A DNA stretch of 64,000 bases from Camarhynchus parvulus (Eukaryota > Chordata > Aves > Passeriformes > Thraupidae). Both the position numbers and the translations under genes were made by a program. The notes below the pieces were generated by a model. It saw only the letters and a list, made by a program, of their open reading frames with translations, made no database searches and had not been told where the DNA came from. The stretch lies in NCBI RefSeq assembly GCF_901933205.1, contig NC_044578.1, positions 13,850,501 through 13,914,500 on the forward strand, given 5' to 3'. How positions within the stretch are numbered: position 1 is the first letter of the stretch; every line of letters begins with the position of its first letter. Positions 1 to 12,960 of the stretch are shown in pieces.

Positions 1-3000
1 AGAAACAAGGTTCAGCTCAACTTCCATCCCTACACTTTATATTCCTTTAGGATTCTTGCTACAATACTTCTCAGGCCATACATAATTTTTGCTTCAAAAA
101 GCAGCACCCATTTCTTTTATAAGCCATCTGCTCAGTGTGTTAGCAAAATCCATGCACCAGCTTCCCAGCAGCACCAACACCTGCTAACAGGGGATGGTGT
201 TTCAGGCAGATATTGCCAGCCTGTCACAGCTTCTTATCTCCTCTCTCTCTAATCTTCAGAGTACTGTCTGGGATTATCTCTTGGAAATCAAATGCCCAAC
301 AAGATGGCTTGTTACTTTTTTATGTATCAGCAAACATGCACTTGATTGAGTTCATTAGTGCTGTAAACATCTTTTATTATACAGATCAATGTGAATTTAC
401 AAGCTGTAGCAGTATGATATTGACATAATGTAGCATTTCATATACAATAACTTTTTATAGTCCTCAACACTCCAAACATGCTCTGGGTGAAAGTCAGTAC
501 TGATGTAAGCAGATACCATAACACCAAGGCTATCCACAGACTACAGTCAATTATCCTCAAGCTTAATGAGGTTCCTTTGGTTCAGAAATTATTTTAAACA
601 GCTTTAAGATAGGAACACTTCTATTTTTAGCCACACAAAATATCATTTTGGAGCATCTGTTTCTGTTTAGTAATCAAAGCTTGGAGGTTCTTCTTCAAAT
701 ATCTTCAAGTTTCCATCTGCTGTTTGCCTCTGTTTAAGAAAGGAAGTCCCAGAATTTCAGCAGTTTGGAGAAACATTTCCTTTTGTTGAGCAGCCATAGA
801 GAAAAAATATTTTACTGTATGAAGGCTGTAAGATGAAATGAAGCATAAATTGAAGGAAAATGGAAACTTATATCTGTTGGTCAACTAAGTTCCTGTGGTC
901 ATCCAGGAAATAAAACCAGTTTTTGTAAATATTCACAAACTGGGGCAAGTTCATATAATGTTACTAAATACTTATGCTATTGCTGGCATGCAGGCCCAAG
1001 TAGAAAGAGGGGTGTGAGCTGCTCCTCCTTTGCAGTTGGACATAGTAATGAAATAATTATTTTAAGCAATATGGTCAAATATGAGAAAAATGGGCATGAG
1101 GCTTCCCCCCAGCAAAGTTGTGCTTTTTCCAATGCATGTCCTTTCACAGTGTAAAAGTTCTCAGTATCTGTTCAATCCATACCTTACCAGTTATAAGTGG
1201 AAATTCTTCTATATAAGTTTGTTGAAATAAGTGTGAAGTGATTGGCTCATTACTTTCATGTAACAGCTAACAAATATTTAACCCCTCTATTTATCATTTT
1301 TAATGGCAAAACATATTGCAAATGGTAACTTTTTCACCATTATTTGAATTTCACTAGTACTTTTAATGCTTTCTAAACTGAAAATTTTTAAAAATTTTAA
1401 AAATCATATAATAAAAAAGTCATATAAAAAAAGGTAAGTGGAGTTGTCACTTTTGTAGTCAAAGTACTCCTTCTCATATTCTTCTTTCATTACGTATAAA
1501 TATTTAAACAGTATATATTTATGTCACAACAGAAAGCAATATAGAAAACAGGAAAAAAACCTGCTGCCTGAAAATGTTTCTTTTTTCCATATATCACAAA
1601 TTAAAACAAACTATAAGATCATAAAGCATTCAAAAAGAAACGTGAAAAAGAAGTCTGTGAAAAAATCTATGTCTGCTCATATAGGTAAGGCTACACTGGA
1701 TCTGTCTGTCCCCAAATGACCTCATTTTTCCTCAAGGTCCCCAGCTTTCTGAAGACCACACGTTGTTCCACTGATGTTTACAGGGGTTGCCTAGGCAACC
1801 AGATAAAACAGAGATTTAAAGGGGCCTGCCCTGTCTGTGCTGTGGGTTCCAAACTCACATCAAGGAAAGGAGCCCTGCCTGTGGAGAAACACAGCCTGGG
1901 GCAGGAGAATCCTTCAAATTTTAGCCAATCCTTTCCTACAACTCCTTGCTGTAGCAAAGAAACAAAAGACTACTACAATTAGACTTACACAGACCTGGTG
2001 AGTTTTGATTCAGAATATGGATTGTAATTTTTTTACTACAATAGATAATATTAACATAATGTGCATTTCCTTATGATCTCATTGGATTTTTATGTCCAAG
2101 AAGTGACAGTGACAACATTATTGAGTGACTATGATTAATTATTTCAATTATGGTAAAAAACAGAGACCCCATTCAAAATTAGTCCCCCATTGTGATGCAG
2201 CTGTACAAACATATATTAAAAGGCTGTGTCTGGACCAGAAATCTGCAAATTACTGCACTCAGAGTCATCAGGGAAAAGACAGCAGCACACATGGAACACA
2301 CACAGGCAGGGATGAACCTGGACAGTGTGTGTATTGCCAAGATTGTAACAAAATCACAGTTTCTCCTAAATAAAGCAACACTTTTTCTCTCCAAATGAGA
2401 TAGGCTACCATCTCCTATTATCTTTCTTAAAAGACTATATTGCATATTTTCCTGTTGCATGAGGCAAGTTCTACAATTCTTCCATAATTATTTTATCTGT
2501 TCTCCTCTCTCCTGCACATGTATGTGCTCCAGTTGCCCTGCCTTCATTTTCTTCTCTCTACCATTTTCAAACATTCTCTTCTGTCCTGCTACGCAGCCTT
2601 TCTCTTCCCTCCTTCCTTGAAATCCCAGCTGCCATGGAAATCCTGCTCTCCAACACCACTGAAACTCTCAGAAACCTTTTACTTCTAACTGTATAACCCT
2701 GAAATTTGTGGATGAAAAAGCCCTCTATAAATGGTAAGTATTGGTATTGATTGTGTTATTAATATTTGCATGTTAAAGGATTCATATACAAACCATTTAG
2801 CTCCCCCTTCAAACAGACAATAAATTGAAAAAATATTCCTCCCTTGTCATCCAGAGGGAAAATGAACTTTAAACTGAAGGAGAGCAATTGTAACCTGGAT
2901 TTAGCATTTCTAAGAAATTATAGGAATCAGTTATTTAGCCAAGGACCATTTCTAACATGTCTTTTGTGCTTATTCAATATACTATCCTTTGTTAACTTTG

Positions 3001-6000
3001 AGGAATGGATATGGCCAATTATACTCTTGTCTCTTCAATAAATTGATGTAATGTTATTGCAGAAATGAAAAAGAGGATGCAAGAGATAGCTTAGGAAAAC
3101 TAACAGGTACAAAACTAGAAAACACAGCCAGGCCCAGTGTTGCAGGTAACATCCTGATGTCACTGATGGCAAAACTTCATTTGAGTATGAAGAAATCAAG
3201 ATTTCATTTGAGACTTCAGAAAAATAGTTTCTCATCATCAATGGCTTTTATGGCCTTTGCTCCTGCTTGTGTGTGCTCAGGGGATCAGAAATCTGGTTTG
3301 TCTTCTCAGTAATGATGAGGAAAGGCCCTGACTGATTTAAACATGTCTTCATTTTTGTTCAACACTGTCACTGAAAATTAAGATCTAATGTACCAAATAT
3401 TTGGAGGAGGCAAGGGATGCCAAACACCACCAAACTGTGCTGCTGAATTCCACTGGTTTTGTGAACTCTTACAGAATAACAGTTCTGGTAGTAAATCTGC
3501 AGTACAGTGAATGGAAAGACCAAGTAAATGGAATAGAGTGGCAAGCAAAACAAACAGGCCAAAAGGGATAGGAAAGAAGGAAAAGCAGAGTGTGAAAATA
3601 GAGGCATATGAAGTCTTTGGAGGATAGCAAAGAACATTTTTTGGGAGGAATGGAAATATAATTTTTTTTAGCAGTATAAGAAAACTAAAACTAGGAGGGA
3701 CAAAAAATATCTGATTAAATCACAGACTAACTTTTACTGTGATAAAGTAGATGGAGGGGAAGATTTCTGAGGAGAAATATCAAAGGGCAAGCTTTGATAT
3801 CGAGCTACTTCAAGTGATGTACACATATAATGCCATGACCTATGAGATAAAATGAGATAAAAATGAGCATAAGAAATAAATGTAGATGTTATCCCCAAGA
3901 CAGATTTCTATACATCCTCAGTTAGAGACATTGATTGATTCATTTTACCTGAAGTTATTTGAAAGGAATTACAGCATTGGAAATGGGAAATGCTTGAGGA
4001 TAATTTTTATATGTAGACACTTATCGGCTAATATATTACTTGGGGATGCATCTACCCTTTGCACAAAAAGAATGGAGTTCTTTCTTGTAAATGTGATGGT
4101 TAAAATCATAATACTTAATACCAATTCAAAAGTCCTGTCTGTCACATTCATGTGCAAAAACTGTACTGCACATGGTTACCATCTTTTAAAATGAATTTGA
4201 AAAATAAAAGCTTCACTGGAAGCATTACATTTATTTCAACTATTATTAGAAAATTACCTGTATATTTCAGATGTGAAACTGAGTTTAGAGAAAATCTGGC
4301 TTGTGCTAAATGCAAATAGAAGTCAAAGTTCTCTGTTTCATGAGATTAAAACAATGCTTGAAAACACTCAACTTCTCTTTCTTGGTGAATCACCCATACA
4401 TCTATCAAATATACAGAACATCTACTGATATCAAAGTTAGTCTGACAATGGCTTCTCAGGCTCTGGAGTTGAGGGGAAAAAACTTTTACATTGACATTTG
4501 CATTACAACCACTTCAAATAACCACTTCTTCTTTGTGCTAATGAGAATTAATAAGTTCTTCTTGGCATGCACTGTAGATATTTCTCCTTTTAGCTTTGTG
4601 AGTCAAAGACAAACAAAAAGAAATCCAAAAATAGTAAATAAACTTTTAATCCAGTTTTGACTGCTTTTTTTAATATGGAAAGTGGCTAAATTTTACTCTT
4701 TTTTCTTGCATGGATTTTTTTTCAATAGATTCACCCCTATGAATATGATATTATTATTGGTTTTGTTTATTATTTCTCCTAATGAAAGGCTACTGATCTA
4801 AATATTCTTTTAGCAATTTAGCTTCCTGGCTTGTAAGTGTAAGGAAAAAGCACTGCAGGCACCTGACTGAAGAACATCTGCTGAAACCCTCTGAGCCTGG
4901 AATGACCACTCATTCATGGCACTAGCAATATAAAAAATATTAAAAGAAGAAAGACGCTGAGAAGAAATTAAAGCATTTAAAGGCTCAAACTCTGGAGATA
5001 GCAGAAACTACTGGAAAAGAAGGCAAGAACACTTCAGTGTACATCTGGAAACAGTAAGTGTTATTTAAAAGCAAGTCTATCAGAAGGAGGTTTTCCTTCT
5101 GAAAATAGCAAGTGCTGATGCATTTGGCATATTTAACGCTTCTCAGCAATCCAAGAAAAGGAGGATATTCATGAAGCTGGTACAAAAAATGAGAAGTATT
5201 GCATTCTAAATAAAAATGAAGCATATTAAAGTTATATGCTTTGGTCCTGAGTGTTTAGAAGTGTATTTTACTTTATAATATTGGGATGACAAGATTATAA
5301 GATTATATTTACTATATAAGATTGGGGTGCTAGAAGTATATGGTAAAGTGTGGCATTACCTTGCCATAGGGTAAGATTGAAAATTTTTAGATTTAAAAAA
5401 AAATGTAAAACCCTTCCAAATTTAAAAAGCCACTTGTTTTCAACAGAAAGTGGAGCAAATAATACAGAAATAGACTCCTGGAAGAAGCAGACTCCAGCTG
5501 AGGCAATTCAGAATCTGCCAAGAAACTAGTACTTGAATATGCAAGTGTTGGACTGGACTGTACTTTGGAACCTTAGATATTACCAAAAGCTGAAAATACC
5601 ATAAGACAGAGATATCAGAGGCAGAAAAACTCCCAGAGCTGGAATCCCTGAGCATGGAATAACAACACAAATAAAGCAGATGGAAGACTCTGAACATTAA
5701 GCAAAACTTTGTATTTGTCTTCCAGGTGCCAGGGGTCTGAACCATGAAGAAACTGCATGTTGCTGCCTTGGGTGATTGTTTTCTGTAGAATAAAAACACT
5801 TGCAGCAAAAGATTATGTGTGCAGAAGTAATAAACAAGAGCAAATGGGACAAATTATCTTCATTAGGCATATATGCACAGCTCCTAGTATTTCTAGGAAC
5901 TGTGCTGTAACTCTGAAATAAAAACAGCAAGTTGTAGAACTATAAAGGGGTAAAAATACAGGTTTATGAAAGTGATTTTTTTCTATTTAAAAATGTGCTT

Positions 6001-9000
6001 CTAGAAATTAAAAAAAAAAACAGGAAAACTAACTTGGACTGTTTTCCTATATTTAGATGGCACTACTAAAGATATTACACCAGAAAAGCTGATTATGCAT
6101 TAAGAACTTTTCCAGCTAGATTTATTTAACCAATACACTAATATGTGACAGAGGGACACAATTACAGGACATACATTTGAGCAGAATACAGTGAAACCTA
6201 GATGTAGATGTGACACTACTGGTTCCTCATCATTCCTCACTTATTGGGTGCAGAGTGTGGAGGAAAGCTTGCTAAACTGTTTGAACTTTCCCAACTAGAA
6301 TTAAAATAACCTTCAGGTAACCTAGCATATTTCACTTCCAAAGTGAGTTAGGCTAAACTGAATTAAGGTCATTTTTAATTCTGAGGAAAAATAGATACTG
6401 AGGCATTTAATATAGCTTAGTCTACTTTAAATTAACAGTTGTAATTAACTTAGAGATCTCTGTAGAAAAAGACTTAAAAAGATAAATTAAAAACACCACT
6501 GTTTTTGTTTTTTGTTTTTAATCTTCTTAATGCTGTAGAAGGTGATTCAGAGTCTTAATATACAGTAAGAATAAACAGCATAATATTGATCACCTCTCAA
6601 TTATGGTAAACTTAAGTAATTAAGGATGCTATCCTGAAAGTGACTTACTATATAGTTTTTTAAACAGCTTTGCATTTTTTAATAACTTTGACTGCACAAG
6701 TAGTATTTCTATCCAAATCTGTGGGAGTAAACTAGAATCAAATATCAGACAAGTATACCATCAACTCTGACTTTCGTTTCATTCCTGCTATAGTTCATGT
6801 GCAGCAGTACAAATATGTTGCTAAACTACTAAAAATACAAGAAAAAAAAGTGATTTTTTTTTGTTTACCTTCCCCTACTCAATATGTACATAATCAACTT
6901 ATATGGAATAATCTGCAGAACAATTATAAGCAACTGAAAAAAAGTGCTGCTTGGCTGATAGCAAGAGACTACACCCACTGCCAAATGATCATAAGAGATA
7001 ACGGCCAAGAACTGAGCAGCTGGACTTGCCCATTAAGGCCGTCTGTAGCTTATCTCTGAAAAAAACATGTCTGTTCTGCAGGACATTGACCTCAACACAG
7101 CACCTGTCACCTCCTGTGGTGAATTATTATGTAGCCAATATCCATAGAAAATTTGATCAAATGCTCTCTTCTAGGGGGTAATACTGACAGCAAAAGCATA
7201 GAACCTTTTTTGTTAAATTAGGTTTAAAACATCAAAAAAACCCCTCACCTCGCAGCTTTATGGCTCTTGAGAGGCTTGTGATGAACCATAGTTAAAAATC
7301 AGTAAGGGAATCTATAAACTCTTTTCTTCTATGTTTACATGGGGGTTTTTTTTGACCAGTGGCTATCTTGGGAAATATTTGAGAAACATCTAATGCCAAG
7401 AAAGAAAGCGTGGCAGTGGTGAAGTATTTGCTGCTGGTGTAAACTTCCTTTGGAGCTTTTTGCTTTAAGTCTACCTAGTCACACTGAAGGAAGTCCAAGT
7501 TGCCCTTAGTTAAGAGTCCTTCCAAAATAAAATGTCCCTCAAAATTGTAACATCCATGGTGTAACAAACACCTTCCTGAGGCTCCAGATTCCTTTTGGAT
7601 TCACAGTTGAAAAGCATCAAAGAACATTTTTCAGGACATCTGAAACTGGCAGAGCAAGTTCTTGGCCAAGTTGCTTTAGTTTCATAGTGGATTCAGGGCC
7701 TGGCAATCTCAGATATTGTAGAAATAAGATGTAAGTCCTTTCACTTCTCTCTGAGTGGGTGGGTCCTCAACTGGAATGAATATGGCATCAGTGGATTAAG
7801 CCTTCCCTATAGAAGGATGTAGTTTATTGCTGTCTGTATAGCTAGTACAGGGAGCAGGGGAAATTGCTGTACTGCTTTCATCCTTTCCCTTAGCACATCT
7901 ACATGACATAATTGATATATTCTTGGCAGGTCTGAAATTATGCTGCAGTGATGAATATTCCTGTTTCTGGGTCAGAAGCTGTAAAATTTGGAAAATATCT
8001 TCCATATTCACAAAGAAATACATATGCTTCTTGGCACGTTAGCAACCTGCTAGAAAAGCATCCCACACTGGCAGAACAGGGGTTAGCTGAGAGCAGGAAA
8101 TGTGCCAGTAGCCTGGAACAACCCAAAAGGAAAATAAGGAGTTAAATGCCAAATATACCATTCTGTTTAGGAGAGAGAAGGAGGCTGCCAGAGGTATTCA
8201 AAGATGCAGGAATGTAGGATATTGGGAAGAGCAGTCTAATTTGCTATTCAAAGCCTGAAGTTTACAGGCACTGCTGCAATTGTAAGGCCAGCTGGCCACA
8301 GAAAGAGAACCCCAGCTAAGGCAGGTACATGGTCACAACTCAAGCAGAGCCTACACCCTCAGGCTAAGGATGGTCAGTATGGATGGGCAGAACCATCAAT
8401 CCGTGTATGCCAACCCCTTGCAATGCAGGCACACCTCAGATTCGAGAGAAGAAAATGAAGATGCGTAATGATTTAAATTTAGTTACTTGTTTCAAATGTG
8501 TATTGAAAACAACTGCTGTAGTTGCTACAGAAATGCCACTATCTCATCCAGAAATCAGAATGATTATGGAGTGAAAGGATATGTGGCTCCAGAAGTAATT
8601 AACATATGAACAGGTGATTTATACTAAAAACACCTGAGAGTCTTTAATCTAGAAGAAATTTATCTTTTTTTTTCCTGAAATTACCCTCTCATTTTTAGTT
8701 CTAAGTCTATGTAGGGAAAAATATGTGAGTTTCATGAGGGAACTATACATCTGACACAGAGCTTTAGGCTTTATCAGAGTGAAGGATTGGTCTTGCTAGG
8801 ATATTCCTAACTGATAGTTCCCAAGAAATATGTTGAAAAATGGATGAAAACCAGCTGAGAGTCATTGAAGCAACATCATCAAATCCATACTGCTAAAACT
8901 GCTGAGTTGACTTTCTTAAGTCAACTTTTAAAATGTTTTTATATTTTTTAAAATCTCATATAGATCAGCAAAGCAAATGAAGTTTGAATTTTCAGATTGG

Positions 9001-11139
9001 GCCTTTAGTGAAATATATTAACATACACAAACAGAACATTTTTTCATATTTGCATTACTTTATTTTTTAACCAATTGTGTTGACAGAAAGAAGGCAAACT
9101 ACTTGTAAATAAGCAGTGATATGAGGTATTTCAGCATAAAAGGATTTTATATAAAAAAATTAAGGTAACTAAAGATCAGGACTGGAATAAGCTTGACAGT
9201 CTGAATGCTGATTGTATACACATAATATCTATAATCATCGGTATGTTTTGCAATTAATCAATGGCTGTTAACTTGTTAATACAGCATAAGATGTGTGAGT
9301 AGTGTGAATGTGAATACAAACATCCATCTTTAACTCTTTATTTCTGTTATCTTTGCCTACACATGTAATGCTAGAACCATGGATATAGTTAATTTAATAT
9401 TTCACAGCACTGTTGAATTATATTTGTTAGGTTTCTGATAAAGAGAGTATTTGGGTAAAAACATTTATGCAAATCCATCAGTGCTGCATGTGCATTAAGA
9501 GCATGTGGTTATTTGAGAACCAGTGTCATTGCATTGGTGCGCACATACACGCATATATACATATATATGGTCTGGACCTGTGTATGTAGGATTTTGCTGG
9601 AGTACATGCAATGACCAGCTGATCCTTGTCCACCAAGACCCAAAGAGCAGTAATGTCTACTGGACCTTGGTGGATTCCCACATATGCAGCCTTTGCAGCA
9701 AAACTGGCTAGCGAAGGGATGAGCTGTAATGCCAGGAATATGCTAAAGATGCTGCAGCAAACCTCATTTGTTAGCGATGCCACTGCTGTCTTCTCAAGGA
9801 TATCAAAATGCCTGTCAGCACCTGGATGAAAATCAGCTGACTCAGACTCAATCTGGCCAAAATGAAAATTATGATGGCTGGAGCAGGGAAAACATTTAAA
9901 ACTGGGATAAGATCTTTACCTGAGATATCATTTTCAGATATTTATTTAAATACTACAGCACCTCAGAGTTCTATTTTTTGTCATTGTATGAATGATCGAG
10001 AGGACAGATGGCAAAAGGACCCTCTCCTTTTCCCATGCTTAAGTTCTCCTCCTGGTGCAGATCCAGCCATAGCAATCTACATGCCATTCCTCAGCAAAGT
10101 GAATTACTGATAACTTGCTGAACCTCTTTTTAAGTGCATAAAGAATGTTTGGCAAAATGAGACAGCCCTCTTCAATAGTAGCTGCTTCACTGCCCTTAAT
10201 GGTTTGCAGGTTATTTCCTCGTGATGTTTGAGTCTTGTTTCTATCTTCAAAACAATAGAGACCTGGCTTCCTCAGTGACAGCTTCTTTAATCATAGAAAC
10301 ACAGGTACTCCCCTGAAGTAAGCAGTATAATACACGTCAGGATAATGCAAGGAGAAAGGTGAAGAAAATCAGGAGAAAGTCCCTTAAACTGAAAAGTTCG
10401 TTGATCAAACCTCAACTTACAAAACATCAAGATAATTCAAGTAAGTGTTCCCAAAACTTTGCAGCCCTATAACCCAGGCAGCTTGTACAACTGTCAAGGT
10501 AGACCACACACTGGCTAGATCTGCCCAGTGCTCCCATACACTGTATCCACTGCACAGGCCTAGGAAACTGGAAATATCCTAGAAGTATCTACTTTAGTGT
10601 GCATTAGTGTATGTGTATAAAATCCTGTCTTGTAAGGTAATTCAGTATTAGGCTGTGACAGCACGTGCTTCACCAGCAGGCAGCCCACAGTGCTGGGAGA
10701 GGATTTTGATAACCCCAGAGAAGGATGGTAGCCAGAACAATTCCTGCAGCCATGGGGAAAGAATGCTGCCAGGAGAGGCTGGGTATCACATACATTGTCC
10801 TGGCAAAATATATGCAGTTTGTGATCCATAAGATTAGCATTTCTGCTCTCCACTCTCTCCATTTTAAAGCAAGTAAAATAGAGCCTTTTTTTGATAAGCA
10901 TTTCCTTCCAGAGCTAAAACACTCAAAGTGTTTCACATGATAAATATATAGAGAGCTATCATCAACTTGAAAGTCACAATACCACTTGAAAATGTGTAGC
11001 TGTAGCTATTTATGATGGGTGGCAGCAAAAGGGGGGGAGGAAAAAAATTCTTTCCTGGCAGCCCGCTTACTTTCTACGTTTTTTTTTTTTTTCCCTATAG
11101 TCTGGTAAGCCGTGTAAAAACAGACACTGAACAGGCGGC
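1..11139. other. Upstream intergenic region, no gene seen
   Basis: This is AT-rich single-copy-looking DNA upstream of the PRKACB CpG island. I read the open frames here and found none with a recognisable domain, a conserved motif pattern or flanking splice sites; the longest is about 120 codons and they overlap on both strands, as chance frames do. The only structured site I can support is the X-box palindrome near 1.79 kb, annotated separately. A short alternating CA/TA tract lies near 9540-9570. No tRNA, no recognisable transposon and no CpG island were seen. In mammals the neighbour on this side is TTLL7, transcribed away from PRKACB (established knowledge), but none of its exons is visible here. 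Confidence 0.6.
1785..1800. promoter_or_regulatory. Perfect palindromic RFX X-box
   Basis: The 16-bp stretch GGTTGCCTAGGCAACC is its own reverse complement. It contains GTTGCC and GGCAAC half-sites separated by TA, which is the symmetric X-box bound by RFX-family winged-helix factors. Flanking DNA (about 1680-1920) is less AT-rich than its surroundings. The site lies 10 kb upstream of the PRKACB CpG island. Whether it acts on PRKACB, on an upstream gene or on nothing is unknown; the motif match is what I see and the function is inferred. Confidence 0.6.
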
Positions 11140-12480
11140 AAGTGCGAGTTTCCTCCCGTCGGCCGCCGGGGTGCAGGCCCGGGCGGGTGTCCTCGGGGAT
11201 GCTCAGGGGCGCGGGGCGGGCGCAGCCGCAGGGCCGCGGCCCGCGCGGCCTCTCGGGGTCACCTTGGGCTGAGCGGCCTCGCCCCCCGCTTCGGCCGCGG
11301 CCCCGCGGGCGGGCCGGGCCGGGCCTGCCCTGCGGCAGCGGGGCGCTCCGGGGCCGCCGCCCGCCAGGCCGGGGGGTGCGGCGGGTGCCGAGATCCCGCG
11401 GGCGACGGCCGCGGGCACCCGCCGCCCCCGCCTTGTCCGAGCCGCTGCCGGGCGGGGGCGCCGCCCGCAGCTCCCGCAGCCCCTGCCCCGGGCCAGCCCC
11501 CGCCCGAGGCGGCGGCAGCGGCCCGGCCGTGGTCGGCTGCGCCCCCGCGGGCGGCGCAGCGGGAGGAGGCGCCGCCCCGGCCGTCATTTCCGCCGAGTGC
11601 GGGGCGGGGGAGGGGCAGAGCGCTCGCCTCCTCCTCCGCGGCGGCCGGAGACACAGAGACCCAGAGCGGGGCCAGGGCAGCTCCGCCGCCGCTGCCGCCG
11701 CCGCGCCCGCGGGCCGCGCCGCCCCGCCAGCCGAGCCCGGCCCGGCCCCCGCCCGGCATCCCTCCCGCCCCCCGCCCCGGCCCGGCCATGGGGAACGCAG
11801 CCACCGCCAAGAAGGGCAACGAGATCGAGAGCGGTGAGTGAGGGGGACGCGCCGCCGCCGCCTCCTCCCGGCTCCGCTCCCGGAGGAGGGCTCAGGGCCG
11901 GGCCTGGCGCGCCCGCCCCGCGTCGCCGCCGCCGCAGGCCCCGCGGCCTCGGGCCGAGCCCTCCGCCCCTACAGGCCCGGCCGCGGCCTGCGCGGTGCCG
12001 CCGGGAGTTCGCCCGACCCCGGCCCCGCCGCGGGGCTCAGCGGGCTCTCGAGAAAGCAGCGGGAGAAACCCGCCTGCGGCCACCGGGCTGAGGCCGCCGC
12101 CGGGCCGCGCGTGCGGCTGTCCCGCAGCAGGTGTCCGTCCCCGGTGGAGGAGGAGCCGGCGGCGGGGCCGCGGTGTCGGCGGGCAGGTGTCGGCGCCTCC
12201 ACCAGCCTTCATCCTCGCCCCGGCCCGCTCGCTTTCCCCACCCCCGAACACACCCTGCCAGCGGGGGAGGCCTCCCGCCCGCCGCGCTCCGTCTGCGGCG
12301 GGAGGGTTTTTATCCCGCTGCGGGGAATGTAGGTCAGAAACTCCCGTGCTCGCCCGGATCGTGCAGCCCCGGTGACCCCGCGGCCGTGCCCGCGCCCCGC
12401 GGCGCAGCCCCAGCCCCGCGGCGTGTTTACATCGCTCGGGAGCGCGCTGGGAGAGCCCTCGGTACCGCGTTGCTCTTCTG
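11140..12480 (+). promoter_or_regulatory. PRKACB: CpG-island promoter and leader of PRKACB C-beta-1
   Basis: GC content rises sharply near 11140 and falls back near 12480, with very frequent CpG. GC-box (SP-type) sequences include GGGGCGGGC at about 11213-11221 and GGGGCGGGG at 11601-11609, plus C-rich counterparts just before the start codon. No TATA box is evident, as is usual for broad CpG-island promoters. A GCC-repeat tract lies at about 11684-11704 in the presumed 5' leader. There is no ATG between 11202 and 11787, so the kinase start is the first AUG for any transcript that begins inside that interval. The transcription start cannot be fixed from sequence. The long GC-rich frames on both strands here are composition artefacts. 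Confidence 0.88.
11788..11833 (+). CDS. PRKACB: PRKACB exon 1 (C-beta-1), myristoylated N-terminus of PKA catalytic subunit beta
   Basis: This is the first coding exon of the beta catalytic subunit of cAMP-dependent protein kinase, a Ser/Thr kinase held inactive by regulatory subunits and freed by cAMP. It encodes MGNAATAKKGNEIES plus the first base of a valine codon. It matches mammalian C-beta-1, which differs at N11 (Ser) and I13 (Val) when Met is 1. Gly2 followed by Asn-Ala-Ala is the N-myristoylation signal of this family. The start context is strong (G at -3 and +4, GCCATGG). The exon ends at a consensus donor, GTGAGT, at 11834, in phase 1, which matches exon 2 at 60501. An oddity is Asn where the mammalian kinase has the Ser10 autophosphorylation site (mature numbering). 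Confidence 0.95.
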
Positions 12481-12544
12481 AGCCCTGAGTAAAATGGAAG
12501 ACAAAAGCATTGATCTGAACTCGTCATGGCAGGGAGCTTTCTGC

Positions 12545-12602
12545 TGGTGTTTCTGTTCGTTTGTTTGCTTTGTTTTTGTTGTTTTGTTGGGGTTTTTTTT
12601 TT
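12545..12602. repeat. G/T-rich low-complexity tract
   Basis: The + strand is almost only G and T here, made of GTTTT/GTTTG-like units that end in a run of ten T. Such tracts are common in bird introns. No function is inferred. Confidence 0.8.
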
Positions 12603-12860
12603 CCTCTGAGTATTTCAGCATAACTTTCAACAATATAAAGGCGATTCATTTGCTGGGAAGAAAACCCTAGACTTTATTTTTTGCATGTTGACTTACTTAC
12701 TTCGTTTTTACTGAAAAACTTTGGGTATGTTTGTGCTGGATGAGAGTAAAGACAAGATGTAGTGAGCAGGCAGTTGTGCAAGCTCAGTGTTCTGACAACA
12801 ATACCCTTTGTTACTGGAAAATCCTAGGGCATTGAAATGGAAATAACTTTAAACGTCGAA

Positions 12861-12960
12861 GTTGGGGGGCTTGTTGGTTTGGTTTTGGATTTTTTTGTTG
12901 TGGTGGGGTTTTTTTGGTTATTTTGGGGTTTTTTTGTTGTTGTTTTTTTGGTTTTTTTTT
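12861..12960. repeat. G/T-rich low-complexity tract with T runs
   Basis: This is about 100 bases of almost pure G/T on the + strand, with several runs of six to nine T separated by GG, GGTT and GTTG. It resembles the nearby tract at 12.55 kb. It is probably an expanded poly-T/GTTT sequence, and length differences between individuals would be expected. Confidence 0.8.

Noticed and set aside
11006..12527. Several long GC-rich open frames on both strands (up to 231 codons) over the CpG island
   Set aside because: All are rich in Ala, Gly, Pro and Arg as expected from GC composition, they overlap in every frame, and only the short PRKACB exon inside matches a known protein.
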